Shown: positions 15,769-22,620 of the stretch, in pieces
How the letters are laid out: the number at the start of each line of letters is the position of its first letter
Numbering within the stretch: position 1 is the stretch's first letter
Assembly (NCBI RefSeq): GCF_009696465.1
Contig: NZ_VULX01000028.1
Span: 1-37,697 of the forward strand
Reading direction: 5' to 3'
DNA length: 37,697 nucleotides
Source: Inconstantimicrobium porci
GTDB lineage: Bacteria > Bacillota > Clostridia > Clostridiales > Clostridiaceae
Translations under genes and position numbers: made by a program
Notes under the pieces: model-generated
The model's input: only the letters and a program-made list of their open reading frames with translations
Database searches by the model: none
What the model was told of the DNA's origin: nothing

Positions 15769-16482
15769 CTAGCCCTCCTTATTCATAAGTGATATATATT
15801 TTTCTTCAAGAGTTCCATCCATTTTGAGGATATCATCAACAGATTCTGTTGTTATGATTTTACCATTCTTAAGGAAAGCAACTCTGTCACATGTATTTTG
15901 TATTTCACTTAATTGATGAGATGATAGAAATATTGTCATTTTCTTATCATGTGCAAGGTGTTTTAATAAATTCCTTAAATCAATTATTCCTTCTGGATCT
16001 AGTCCATTAGTTGGTTCATCAAGGATAAGCAATTTTGGATTTCCAACCATTGCACAACCTATAGCTAGTCTTTCTTTCATACCAAGAGAATATTTTTTTA
16101 CCTTGTCGTTAAGCCTATTTTTATCAAGAATATTTTCAATAATATAATCTAAATCATTTTTTTTTACATTTCTTAATTTTGCAACGATTTTCAAATTATC
16201 TAGTCCTGTTAGATAATCATATAAGGCAGGATTTTCTACAATAGCACCTACATTGCTTATTGCCTTTAATTTATTTTCTGAAAGTTTCACATTGTTTATA
16301 GTAATTTCACCTGAGTTTGGCTTTATTAAACCTGTAATTATCTTAATAGTAGTTGTTTTACCTGCACCATTAGGCCCTAAGAATCCAAATATCTCACCTT
16401 CATTTACGGAAAGATTAATATTATCTAAGATCGTTTTTTTTGATATTATTTTTGTTACATTAGATAAATTTAAAATCATCAT
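15769..16482 (-). CDS. ABC transporter ATP-binding protein
   Basis: A 237-residue ATPase subunit energising the permease encoded just downstream. Walker A is GPNGAGKTTT, the Q-loop region VGAIVENPALYDYLTG, the signature YSLGMKERLAIG, Walker B LLILDEPTNGLDPEG and the switch SSHQLSE. The VENPALYDYLTG context is typical of bacitracin/lantibiotic-type (BcrA-like) exporters. I place the start at the ATG at 16482, 6 nt after GGGGG; in-frame TTG/ATG codons further up (to 16503) overlap that site. The C-terminal 30 residues form the small extra domain usual for this subfamily. Confidence 0.9.
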   Translation of the reverse strand: MMILNLSNVTKIISKKTILDNINLSVNEGEIFGFLGPNGAGKTTTIKIITGLIKPNSGEITINNVKLSENKLKAISNVGAIVENPALYDYLTGLDNLKIVAKLRNVKKNDLDYIIENILDKNRLNDKVKKYSLGMKERLAIGCAMVGNPKLLILDEPTNGLDPEGIIDLRNLLKHLAHDKKMTIFLSSHQLSEIQNTCDRVAFLKNGKIITTESVDDILKMDGTLEEKYISLMNKEG

Positions 16483-16541
16483 ATACATAGCCCCCATTAA
16501 CAATAATACAAGTATTTATTTGGATCAAATCTTAATATTTT

Positions 16542-16802
16542 TTAGTAAGTTCTATAATTATAGATTACATGATGAAGTCTATAAATTCTCTCATAAGAAT
16601 CATATGATCTAGTACTTGCTAATCTATAACCATTACGAAAAGAAAGTGTTTTAGTATATTCTTTATGACTTATGTGATGACTACCTTCATATTTATCTAC
16701 AGTTTCTGCTAATACTTCGGCTCTTTGACTAGCTAAGGCAGTTGGAACTACTAGGAACATTAACAGCATAGAAGTTAGTAATGTTTTTACTACTTTTTTT
16801 AT
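16542..16802 (-). CDS. Small secreted peptide upstream of ABC exporter; ATA in start position
   Basis: The reading frame encodes a clear signal peptide (KKVVKTLLTSMLLMFLVVP, then TALA) with likely cleavage after ALA, and a mature part of about 62 residues rich in Tyr, His, Arg and Ser (EGSHHISHKEY, RLASTRSYDSYERIYRLHHV). AAGGAGGAATATATAAA is a perfect ribosome site, but the codon at the right distance (16802-16800) is ATA, not ATG. Only a distant TTG at 16871 gives a longer frame, adding an unnatural N-terminus. Either ATA initiates weakly or the gene is newly inactivated. The ABC ATPase gene begins 60 bp downstream, so it may be a secreted bacteriocin-like peptide with its exporter/immunity pump. 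No known bacteriocin motif is seen. Confidence 0.5.
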   Translation of the reverse strand: MKKVVKTLLTSMLLMFLVVPTALASQRAEVLAETVDKYEGSHHISHKEYTKTLSFRNGYRLASTRSYDSYERIYRLHHVIYNYRTY

Positions 16803-16982
16803 TTTATATATTCCTCCTTCAATTAAATCTAAATAAATACTTATAATGATATAATAAACAATTATTTGCAAAAGTAAATAATTTTTACTAATATTTTAAG
16901 GAGAACAATATCATTTGACAATATTTAATATTTTTGCGTATTTATTTAACTGATTGTTATTTTAAACTGTTTAAATATTTTA

Positions 16983-17350
16983 TCTTTTTTTTATGAAATT
17001 GTGCGCAATTTAATTGCTTTCAATTAAACGTTTATTAAGAAATACACTCCTTGTAATGTATAGTGTATATTGTATAATGTATAATTTAGGACGAAAATCC
17101 CTATCGGGAGTTTCTATAAATTCAGATTGGGTGGACAAGCTGTATCAAGTCAAAATTCATTACGCTCTGCTAATGAATTATAATAGATAGAGGATATATC
17201 CTCCAAACGTTCTTAAAAATGCTAGTATCTATGATTTAAAACAATATAGAGGAGGGCTTGTCCTCACATTATTTCAAAACTGACGTTTGGCAGTTTTTTT
17301 CTTTTTATTAATTGTTACCTATTCGTTGTACAATCATATAAAAATATCTA
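16983..17350. repeat. MITE-like element, copy 2 (with 70-bp left extension)
   Basis: The block 16983-17093 is almost identical to 20751-20866, including a short palindrome TTTAATTG-CTTT-CAATTAAA and the left terminal repeat (TAATGTATAGTGTATATTGT then ATAATGTATAATTTA, 17054-17088). Inside are GGGTGGACAAGCT (17129-17141), GAGGATATATCCTC (17190-17203, perfect palindrome), GAGGA...TCCTC (17249-17265) and a terminator hairpin (17276-17297). A degenerate right end lies around 17308-17350. I see no gene in it. Confidence 0.55.
17276..17300 (+). terminator. Terminator-like hairpin inside repeat copy 2
   Basis: AAAACTG (17276-17282) pairs with CAGTTTT (17291-17297), followed by TTTCTTTTT. It would stop plus-strand transcription leaving the repeat. 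Confidence 0.5.
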
Positions 17351-17421
17351 TAAATAAAAGAATTTAATAGAGGGCAAGCTTTCACAATAAATTATACTGT
17401 AGTAATTAGAAAATTGATTGA

Positions 17422-17547
17422 GCTAAATTAAATTATGCTAAACTTCATGAAATATTTTTTGAATTTATTAGTGAAGATGATTTTATCATCCTTTATTTAT
17501 CTGCTGCATTAATATTTGATTTACAGCACCGAAAATATAAGCAATAG
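17422..17547 (+). pseudogene. Startless ORF fragment
   Basis: Forty-one codons are open from 17422 to a TAG at 17545-17547, with good protein character (KLHEIFFEFISEDDFIILYL, ending DLQHRKYKQ). There is no start codon or ribosome site, and it follows repeat copy 2 directly. It may be the end of a gene displaced by the repeat. Family not recognised. Confidence 0.25.
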
Positions 17548-17589
17548 TGTTAACAAAAGAAAAAAATAGTTATTATATTGAGGTGGCTA

Positions 17590-17994
17590 ATGGATTTTAC
17601 AAATGAAGAATTCTTTGAAGTAATTAATATCCTTCAGCAAAGGGAAAACTGTACAGTAAAATATGAGATTAAATGCGGTAAGATAATTTTCAGCAGTGAT
17701 GATAATGATGAACTGGACTTGTGTATAAGCATATTGGAAAATAAGTTTATTATAAGAAGAGTTGCATTTAAACATAAGCGCACTGGCACATTTAAGTTGT
17801 TGTTTAATTATTTTTTAGAGTACTGTATAATCAATAAAATTGAATATATAATTCTAGAAGCTATTGTTTCAGATGCTATGCTGGCTTTTGCTAAGAAGAA
17901 TGATTTTAAACCCGTACTAGGGAAAATAATCAAGGATGGGCAGACATTGTGGGGAGATTATGAATACAGGATATGCGAGAATTCTATAAATTAA
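17590..17994 (+). CDS. GNAT-like acetyltransferase-fold protein
   Basis: A 134-residue protein. The C-terminal half follows the GNAT pattern: RRVAFKHKRTGTFKLLFNYF corresponds to the beta4/acetyl-CoA loop (a reduced R/Q-x-x-G-x-x-x-x-L), then YIILEAIVSDAMLAFAKKND (strand 5 and the helix typical of 'N-x-x-A-x-x-x-Y-x-K-x-G-F'), ending with DFKPVLG. The N-terminal part is a helical and beta region with DDNDELDLCISILENKFII. The ATG at 17590 is chosen since GAGGTGG lies 3-9 nt upstream. The substrate is unknown and the loop is degenerate, so activity is uncertain. Confidence 0.6.
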   Translation: MDFTNEEFFEVINILQQRENCTVKYEIKCGKIIFSSDDNDELDLCISILENKFIIRRVAFKHKRTGTFKLLFNYFLEYCIINKIEYIILEAIVSDAMLAFAKKNDFKPVLGKIIKDGQTLWGDYEYRICENSIN

Positions 17995-18071
17995 AAGATT
18001 ATATAGATTAGTGAGAAGCAAAGAGTTAGTATTGATTAATTAATAATTGAACTGCGCCAAAATTGAGTTCG

Positions 18072-18097
18072 AATAAGGGGGACAAGCTCCCCTTATT
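18072..18097. repeat. GGACAAGCT hairpin
   Basis: AATAAGGGG (18072-18080) pairs perfectly with CCCCTTATT (18089-18097) around GACAAGCT. The same GGACAAGCT core appears at 17132, 20939 and 20990 inside the MITE-like repeats. It ends 34 bp before the MarR start and is preceded by TTGAACT...AGTTC. It is either a repeat fragment or a 5'-leader hairpin of the marR transcript. Confidence 0.5.
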
Positions 18098-18131
18098 ACT
18101 TTTTAATATATTACGGTTAAGAGGAGAGAGC

Positions 18132-18638
18132 ATGGAAATTAAAGATGAAAATTTAACTAGCGTTGATTTCAGCAGTGTTTTATGGATGAAAAGATTTTCG
18201 TTTGCGTCCATACTTATTTGTTCAAACATGCTGGAAAATATGTTTAACAGTTCACAGAATAGTGAAGACAGTCTGACAAGCAAGCAGTGGCTATTAATGG
18301 CTATTATCAGCAGCTTCAAAGAAATGCCTACGTTAAGTATGACAGGTGAAAAGATGGGATGTTCAAGGCAGAATATTAAACAGATTGCACAGATTCTGCG
18401 TAAAAAAGGTTATGTTGATTTCTGCAAAAGCGAAGGCGACAGAAATACTATAAGGTTATGTCCAACTGATAAATGGTGGATTTACTGCAGAGAAAGTGAT
18501 GATGAAACTTCTGCCATATTGGACAATATCTTTGCAGGTTTTTCAGATGCGCAGGTAGCAGAGTTTTTCAAAAGTTTTGCTAAAATAAAGGACAATATTG
18601 AGAAAGTTAATTCTAATATCATAGAAAAGAAATCTTAA
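18132..18638 (+). CDS. MarR-family transcriptional regulator
   Basis: A 168-residue winged-helix regulator. The recognition region PTLSMTGEKMGCSRQNIKQI followed by AQILRKKGYVDFCKSEGDRN gives the helix-turn-helix and the wing with the D-x-R motif of MarR proteins; dimerisation helices flank it. The ATG at 18132 is chosen (GAGGAGAG upstream); the longer ORF from 18063 runs through a hairpin repeat. It heads a plus-strand cluster with two small membrane proteins (18697 and 19210) that it may control, as MarR proteins often repress adjacent transporters. Ligand unknown. Confidence 0.8.
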   Translation: MEIKDENLTSVDFSSVLWMKRFSFASILICSNMLENMFNSSQNSEDSLTSKQWLLMAIISSFKEMPTLSMTGEKMGCSRQNIKQIAQILRKKGYVDFCKSEGDRNTIRLCPTDKWWIYCRESDDETSAILDNIFAGFSDAQVAEFFKSFAKIKDNIEKVNSNIIEKKS

Positions 18639-18696
18639 ATGGATTTCTTATGGTTTTAAACGTAATATATTACTGTATAATTGGGGGATGTTTTAT

Positions 18697-19208
18697 ATGA
18701 ATGAAAAAAAATAAGTATTAAGAAGATAATAATAGTTAATGTTATTGCTGTAATTACAGCAGCAATTCTGGCTATAATGTCTAAGATGTTACTGCCAAGT
18801 GATGTTAATGCGCAGGATTTTGACAGCATAATTGTTTTGACATTTGGTTTTCCAGCTGTAGCAGTATTTTATTTTCTTTTGATTTATTCGCACTGTGCTT
18901 TTACAATGCAGTACTTTGGAAGAACTTCCGATTATTCAAAGCTGCAGATCGGTTTGAGATTTGGAATCTGTTTTGCTTTGATTTATTTTATAGGTATGCA
19001 GGAAGTAATGGTTGAGGCGTCACCATTCAAGACATGGGGAATAGATTTTTTGATATATCAGTTTGTTATGGGTATTGGAGAAGCATTAGTAGCTATTATC
19101 ATGTGTGTTGTTATATCATCACTTACATTAAAAAATAGCGTGCATAAAAAGCCATGGGCAATAGACGCTAATAAAGCTTTATCCACTATTTTCAAAGGAG
19201 AAGAGTAA
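18697..19208 (+). pseudogene. Four-helix membrane protein gene with A8-tract frameshift
   Basis: A 143-aa frame is open from 18777, but its natural N-terminus lies upstream: GGGGGATG precedes an ATG at 18697 (MNEKK), after which a run of eight A (18704-18711) throws the frame into a TAA. One extra A, or a -1 slip on A-AAA-AAA, joins it to ISIKKIIIVNVIAVITAAIL and on to the main ORF. A second ATG at 18701 would fit with one A fewer. The joined protein has four hydrophobic segments (for example FGFPAVAVFYFLLIYS, FGICFALIYFIGM, ALVAIIMCVVISS). It may be inactivated, phase-variable, read by slippage, or a sequencing error. Family not recognised. Confidence 0.55.
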
Positions 19209-19209
19209 T

Positions 19210-19389
19210 CTGAAAAAGTCATTCAAGATCATGGTTATTATAATTGGATTAAACTGGTTTATATTTAATGGGTTTATGGCTTTAATTTATAAAAATGCTT
19301 TACCAGACATAATTACTAGATCCTCATTTGATATAGCAGCATTACTTTTATCATCAATTGTCAGCGGCAGGATTCTAAAGAAGAGATAA
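19210..19389 (+). CDS. Small two-helix membrane protein (52-59 aa)
   Basis: AAAGGAG lies 9 nt before CTG (19210), which would give 59 residues starting with a basic KKSFK; the first ATG (19231) gives 52 residues but is far from the site. Two membrane segments are clear: VIIIGLNWFIFNGFMALI and IAALLLSSIVSGRIL, with a basic KKR tail. It lies 1 bp after the upstream membrane gene's stop and should be cotranscribed with it and the MarR gene. Use of CTG is unusual and may be a mutated start. Confidence 0.5.
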   Translation: MKKSFKIMVIIIGLNWFIFNGFMALIYKNALPDIITRSSFDIAALLLSSIVSGRILKKR

Positions 19390-19482
19390 TATGAACTATG
19401 CAGTTAATTAGAAATTTAAATCTGTTGATTGAATCTGTTTTTATAGGATATAATTATACTAAATGAAGAGAGGTGGGTATAT

Positions 19483-20031
19483 ATGCACGCTAGAGAATAT
19501 ACGTATTCCGAAAAAGAATTTGAAGATATACAATCTAATTACAATGGCAAAGCAGAATACTGCAATGGTCATGTGGTGTTATCATCTAGTACATCAATTA
19601 AACATAATGAGATAATAACAAACTTAAGTTTTAATTTAACATCTTATTTAAAAGGTTCAAAGTGCAAAGCATATACTGAGTCTATAGAAGTTATTTTTAG
19701 AAAAGATAATGAAGTATATAAATTTAAACCAGATGTTTTTGTTGAATGTGAAGATGCATCAAGAGAAGGACAAAGCTTTACATCTGCTCCTAAAATAGTA
19801 TTTGAAGTTATTTCGAAAAGTACAGCTTCACATGATTATATAACTAAGCTTGATATATACCAGCGTTTTGGTGTGCAGGAATATAATATTGTTGAGCAGG
19901 ATGGCCATATAGTGCAGTATACCCTGACAGATGGACAGTATAGGATAAGTAATACATTCAAAGATAACGATACTTATGTAAGTACATTCTTTGAAGGGCT
20001 TAAAATTAAATTAGAAGATATATTTGAATAA
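19483..20031 (+). CDS. Uma2-family (DUF820) putative nuclease
   Basis: A 182-residue protein with the PD-(D/E)XK-like core of the Uma2 family: KFKPDVFVECED (PD), then APKIVFEVISKSTASHDYIT (E-V-x-S-x-S-T) and KLDIYQRFGVQEYNIVEQDG (K-x-x-x-Y-x-x-x-G-V-x-E-Y). The N-terminal EYTYSEKEFEDIQSNYNGKA followed by EYCNG is also family-typical. AGAGAGGTGG precedes the ATG. Uma2 proteins are abundant in cyanobacteria and some clostridia; biological function is unproven. It is monocistronic, closed by the terminator at 20033. Confidence 0.85.
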   Translation: MHAREYTYSEKEFEDIQSNYNGKAEYCNGHVVLSSSTSIKHNEIITNLSFNLTSYLKGSKCKAYTESIEVIFRKDNEVYKFKPDVFVECEDASREGQSFTSAPKIVFEVISKSTASHDYITKLDIYQRFGVQEYNIVEQDGHIVQYTLTDGQYRISNTFKDNDTYVSTFFEGLKIKLEDIFE

Positions 20032-20032
20032 T

Positions 20033-20070
20033 AAAAATGCACACTACTGAGTTTGTAGCGTGCATTTTTT
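20033..20070. terminator. Terminator between Uma2 and bioY genes
   Basis: AAAAATGCAC (20033-20042) pairs with GTGCATTTTT (20060-20069), with CTAC/GTAG extending the stem across one mismatch. Runs of A and T on either side make it usable from both directions by the convergent genes. Confidence 0.8.
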
Positions 20071-20147
20071 ACAGATGAGAAAATAGTATTCAAAAAGATG
20101 AAATTATATGCTGCAAAGGTAGTCTAATTTTATCTAGTTATACCATA

Positions 20148-20684
20148 TTAAGATCTGCATAATAGCCTTTCTGGAATTCTGTTCTTTACTCTGGCTGCAA
20201 TAATTACTGCCACAGCTGTCATCATAATATCTTTTATTATGAATGGATAAAGTCCTGCAGCAAGTGCAGCTCCTAAAGTCATGCCTGTGACAATCTTAAG
20301 TTGAAGCACACCGAATATATAATCAATAGCTAGCCCAACATAGGCACCGGTAAAAACAACAATTTTGTTTTTTGATGCTGCTGTAATTGAAGTTACAATA
20401 CTCATTAAAAGGAATCCTATAAGATATCCTCCGTTAGGTCCAATTAATGCAGTAAATCCACCTGAAAATCCTGCAAATACGGGGATTCCTATAGCACCAA
20501 GCAGCAGATAAATAAGTATTGCTACTGGACTTATGCTTGATGGCATAAGTGAGGATATTAGAATCACACCAAAAACCTGCATAGTCAGTGGCACTGCTGT
20601 AAATGGCAGTGGAATTGTCATCTGTGAAAAGATAAACATTAAAGCGCTACATAATGAAATTAAAACTATTTTTCTTGTCTTCAT
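20148..20684 (-). CDS. bioY: Biotin transporter BioY (ECF S component)
   Basis: A 178-residue membrane protein binding biotin for uptake, acting alone or with an ECF EcfA/A'/T module. Six helices and the family pattern are visible: SQMTIPLPFTAVPLTMQVFG at 20-39, GAIGIPVFAGFSGGFTALIG (the biotin-binding G-x-P-V-F-A-G-x-x-G-G) and GPNGGYLIGFLLMS. Length is typical. AAAGGAGATTTTAACA precedes the ATG. It lies upstream (in the minus-strand sense, downstream) of birA, separated by repeat copy 3, and supplies the cofactor for BirA and AccB encoded next door. Confidence 0.93.
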   Translation of the reverse strand: MKTRKIVLISLCSALMFIFSQMTIPLPFTAVPLTMQVFGVILISSLMPSSISPVAILIYLLLGAIGIPVFAGFSGGFTALIGPNGGYLIGFLLMSIVTSITAASKNKIVVFTGAYVGLAIDYIFGVLQLKIVTGMTLGAALAAGLYPFIIKDIMMTAVAVIIAARVKNRIPERLLCRS

Positions 20685-20750
20685 TGTTAAAATCTCCTTT
20701 ACATTTTATTTCCATATAAATCCATGTTGATGATGCACAAATAAATTTTC

Positions 20751-21135
20751 TCTTTTTTTTATGAAATTGTGCGTAATTTAATTGCTTTCAATTAAACGTT
20801 TATTAAGAAACACACTCCATCAAATGTATAGTGTATATTGTATAATGTACAGTTTAGGACGAAACCTTTTGGAATGTATATTGTATAATGTATAATTTCT
20901 GAGGAAACTCCCTATGGGGAGTTTCTGAAAATTTATGTGGGTGGACAAGCTTTATTTAATATGAATATTTCTGATTTGAGATGTTCAAGGGTGGACAAGC
21001 TCCACCCTCATAAAATGAAATTAAGTTCAGTAATTCCATAGGTGGTTTGGAGGATCTGCCTCCATTTAAGATAAAAACTAGCAGGCAAAGTTCTGCTAGT
21101 TTTCCCTTTAATTATACAGTATAAAATATACATTA
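20751..21135. repeat. MITE-like element, copy 3 (about 385 bp, possibly nested)
   Basis: The left block 20751-20866 matches copy 2. Two left terminal repeats occur in tandem, 20822-20857 and 20873-20900, suggesting a nested insertion. Inside are AACTCCCTATGGGGAGTTTC, two GGACAAGCT motifs (20939, 20990; the second forms GGGTGG-ACAAGCT-CCACCC) and GGAGGATCTGCCTCC. The right end TAATTATACAGTATAAAATA then TACATTA is at 21109-21135. It lies between birA and bioY and contains no gene. Confidence 0.6.
21074..21103 (-). terminator. Strong hairpin, probable birA terminator
   Basis: AAAACTAGCAG (21074-21084) pairs perfectly with CTGCTAGTTTT (21093-21103) around 8 nt. Read on the minus strand it follows birA and runs into TTTTATC; on the plus strand it runs into TTTTCCCTTT. 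Confidence 0.65.
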
Positions 21136-21180
21136 AATGCTTTGTGCTTACGATGTTTGAATTTTAGCTTAAAATATTGT

Positions 21181-22020
21181 TTAGCATGCATTATAACTAC
21201 AGCGTATAGACACTTCTCCAGAAATGAGTTCTTTTCTTTTGCCTAAATTATCACGTATTACAAGTGAACCATTATCTGAAAGTGCTAATGCTTCTGTCTC
21301 ATATGTAGAACCATCAGGGTTTAAAATTTTTATTTTTTTACCAAGAATATTGGAATATTTTCTATTAAGTTCTAAGATTTTGTCGTAATTTGCACTTCTT
21401 TTTAAATCATCTAAAAAATTTTCAAAACAGCTTAATATAGAGCAGAGAATTTCAGCTCTGCAGAAATTTTTACCTGTTTCGATTGAAATTGATGTAGCAT
21501 AATCTTTAAGTTCTTTAGGAAAACTATCCTCTGTAGAGTTTATATTAAGCCCTATGCCGATAATTAAATAACTGCGTTCTTGGCTGCACCACATTCTTTC
21601 AGTAAGAATGCCGCCGATTTTTTTATTGTTAATATAAATATCATTTGGCCATTTAATATAAGAATCAATATTAAATGATCTAAGAGATTGGCATACAGAT
21701 GCACCTGTAAGCAGTGTGATTTTTGTTATGTCTATATCTGCATCTTCTATATTAAGTACAATTGTAAACCACAGGCCGCTTTTTTCTGGTGAATGCCATT
21801 TCCTATTAAATTTTCCATAACCATTTGTCTGAGTTTCGCATATGAATACTGAACCATTTTTTATATTATGGCCTTTGCTTATAAGTCTTTTGACTTCTTT
21901 ATTTGTAGAATCAATAACATTGTAATATCTGTAATCACGACCCAAATATAAAGTTTTTAAAAATTTTTGGAAATTACTGGGTTCAAGAGTATCACTATGT
22001 TTTGAAGTATTTTTACTCAT
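21181..22020 (-). CDS. birA: Biotin--[acetyl-CoA carboxylase] ligase, no HTH domain
   Basis: A 279-residue enzyme that activates biotin to biotinyl-AMP and transfers it to the lysine of AccB. The adenylation loop is TNGYGKFNRKWHSP (about 65-78; usually G-R-G-R-x-x-R-x-W), followed by KWPNDIYINNKKIGGILTE (123-141) and IIGIGLNIN, all catalytic-core motifs; a small C-terminal SH3-like domain follows. The N-terminus is too short for the helix-turn-helix of bifunctional BirA, so it is a ligase only and probably not the biotin repressor. AAAGGATTAACGCA precedes the ATG. It is divergent from the fab/acc operon that contains its substrate gene accB. Confidence 0.92.
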   Translation of the reverse strand: MSKNTSKHSDTLEPSNFQKFLKTLYLGRDYRYYNVIDSTNKEVKRLISKGHNIKNGSVFICETQTNGYGKFNRKWHSPEKSGLWFTIVLNIEDADIDITKITLLTGASVCQSLRSFNIDSYIKWPNDIYINNKKIGGILTERMWCSQERSYLIIGIGLNINSTEDSFPKELKDYATSISIETGKNFCRAEILCSILSCFENFLDDLKRSANYDKILELNRKYSNILGKKIKILNPDGSTYETEALALSDNGSLVIRDNLGKRKELISGEVSIRCSYNAC

Positions 22021-22060
22021 TGCGTTAATCCTTTCTTAACATAAAATTCATTAAATTTCA

Positions 22061-22089
22061 TTGACAACATATTTTGATTATAGTATATT
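22061..22089 (+). promoter_or_regulatory. Promoter of the fab/acc operon
   Basis: TTGACA (22061-22066) and TATATT (22084-22089) are separated by 17 bp. Transcription would start about 60 bp before the MarR start codon. Confidence 0.8.
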
Positions 22090-22101
22090 TTGATTATCAA
22101 A
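22089..22101 (+). promoter_or_regulatory. FabT-like operator over the fab promoter
   Basis: TTTGATTATCAAA is a near-perfect palindrome overlapping the 3' end of the -10. Half-sites flank it: TTTTGATTAT (22072-22081) within the spacer and TTTTTGATAAA (about 22110-22120) downstream. It fits autoregulation by the MarR protein encoded 57 bp downstream, as for FabT in streptococci, where acyl-ACP acts as corepressor. That mechanism is borrowed from the family. Confidence 0.75.
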
Positions 22102-22157
22102 GCAAATTGTTTTTGATAAATTCGTACGATAAAATTCAATAAAAGGAGATCTCAAAA

Positions 22158-22619
22158 ATGCATAAAAATGAAGCTGTACTTAATGAACTGCTTGTAGAAC
22201 TGTTTAATGACATTCTTGAAATTGAGCAGAACGCTATAAGGAATGGAGGAATTAGTGATCTTTCAATTACTGAAGTGCACACTATAGAAGCTATAGGGAT
22301 GTACACTGCAAGAACTATGTCTGAAGTGGCTGCAGATTTAAGAATTACTGTAGGAACTCTGACAACAGCTATAAACAAGCTTATTAAAAAGGGATATGTT
22401 GAGAGAAAAAGAATTGAGGAAGACAGACGTGTTGTACTTATTCAACTAACAAAACAGGGAAAGGTAGCTTACAGAGTACATGAAAAATTCCATAGAGACT
22501 TAATAAAGACTACTATTGAAGGTTTAGATGAAACTGAAGAAGGAATTTTAATGACTTCATTAGACAAATTAAATAAATTCTTCAAGGAGAAATATAATTT
22601 AACTAGTAAGGAGCATTAA
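22158..22619 (+). CDS. MarR-family regulator of fatty-acid synthesis (FabT-like)
   Basis: A 153-residue MarR protein at the head of the fab/acc operon. The DNA-binding part is RTMSEVAADLRITVGTLTTA-INKLIKKGYVERKR followed by the wing E-E-D-R-R-V-V-L, the classical MarR D-x-R-x-x-x-V. Its position matches FabT of Streptococcus and the FabR-type regulators of clostridia. AAAAGGAGATCTCAAAA precedes the ATG. fabH begins one base after its stop. Likely targets are the operators at 22089 and 13324. Confidence 0.9.
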   Translation: MHKNEAVLNELLVELFNDILEIEQNAIRNGGISDLSITEVHTIEAIGMYTARTMSEVAADLRITVGTLTTAINKLIKKGYVERKRIEEDRRVVLIQLTKQGKVAYRVHEKFHRDLIKTTIEGLDETEEGILMTSLDKLNKFFKEKYNLTSKEH

Positions 22620-22620
22620 T

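Noticed and set aside
16542-16802. Lactococcin 972-type bacteriocin
   Set aside because: The mature part lacks the G-G-x-W-x-Y-G and repeated Trp/Tyr pattern of that family, and the transporter is not the usual DUF1430 immunity protein.
5951-21135. CRISPR array from the recurring short repeats
   Set aside because: Repeats are dispersed over 15 kb, not regularly spaced, vary in sequence and have no cas genes nearby.
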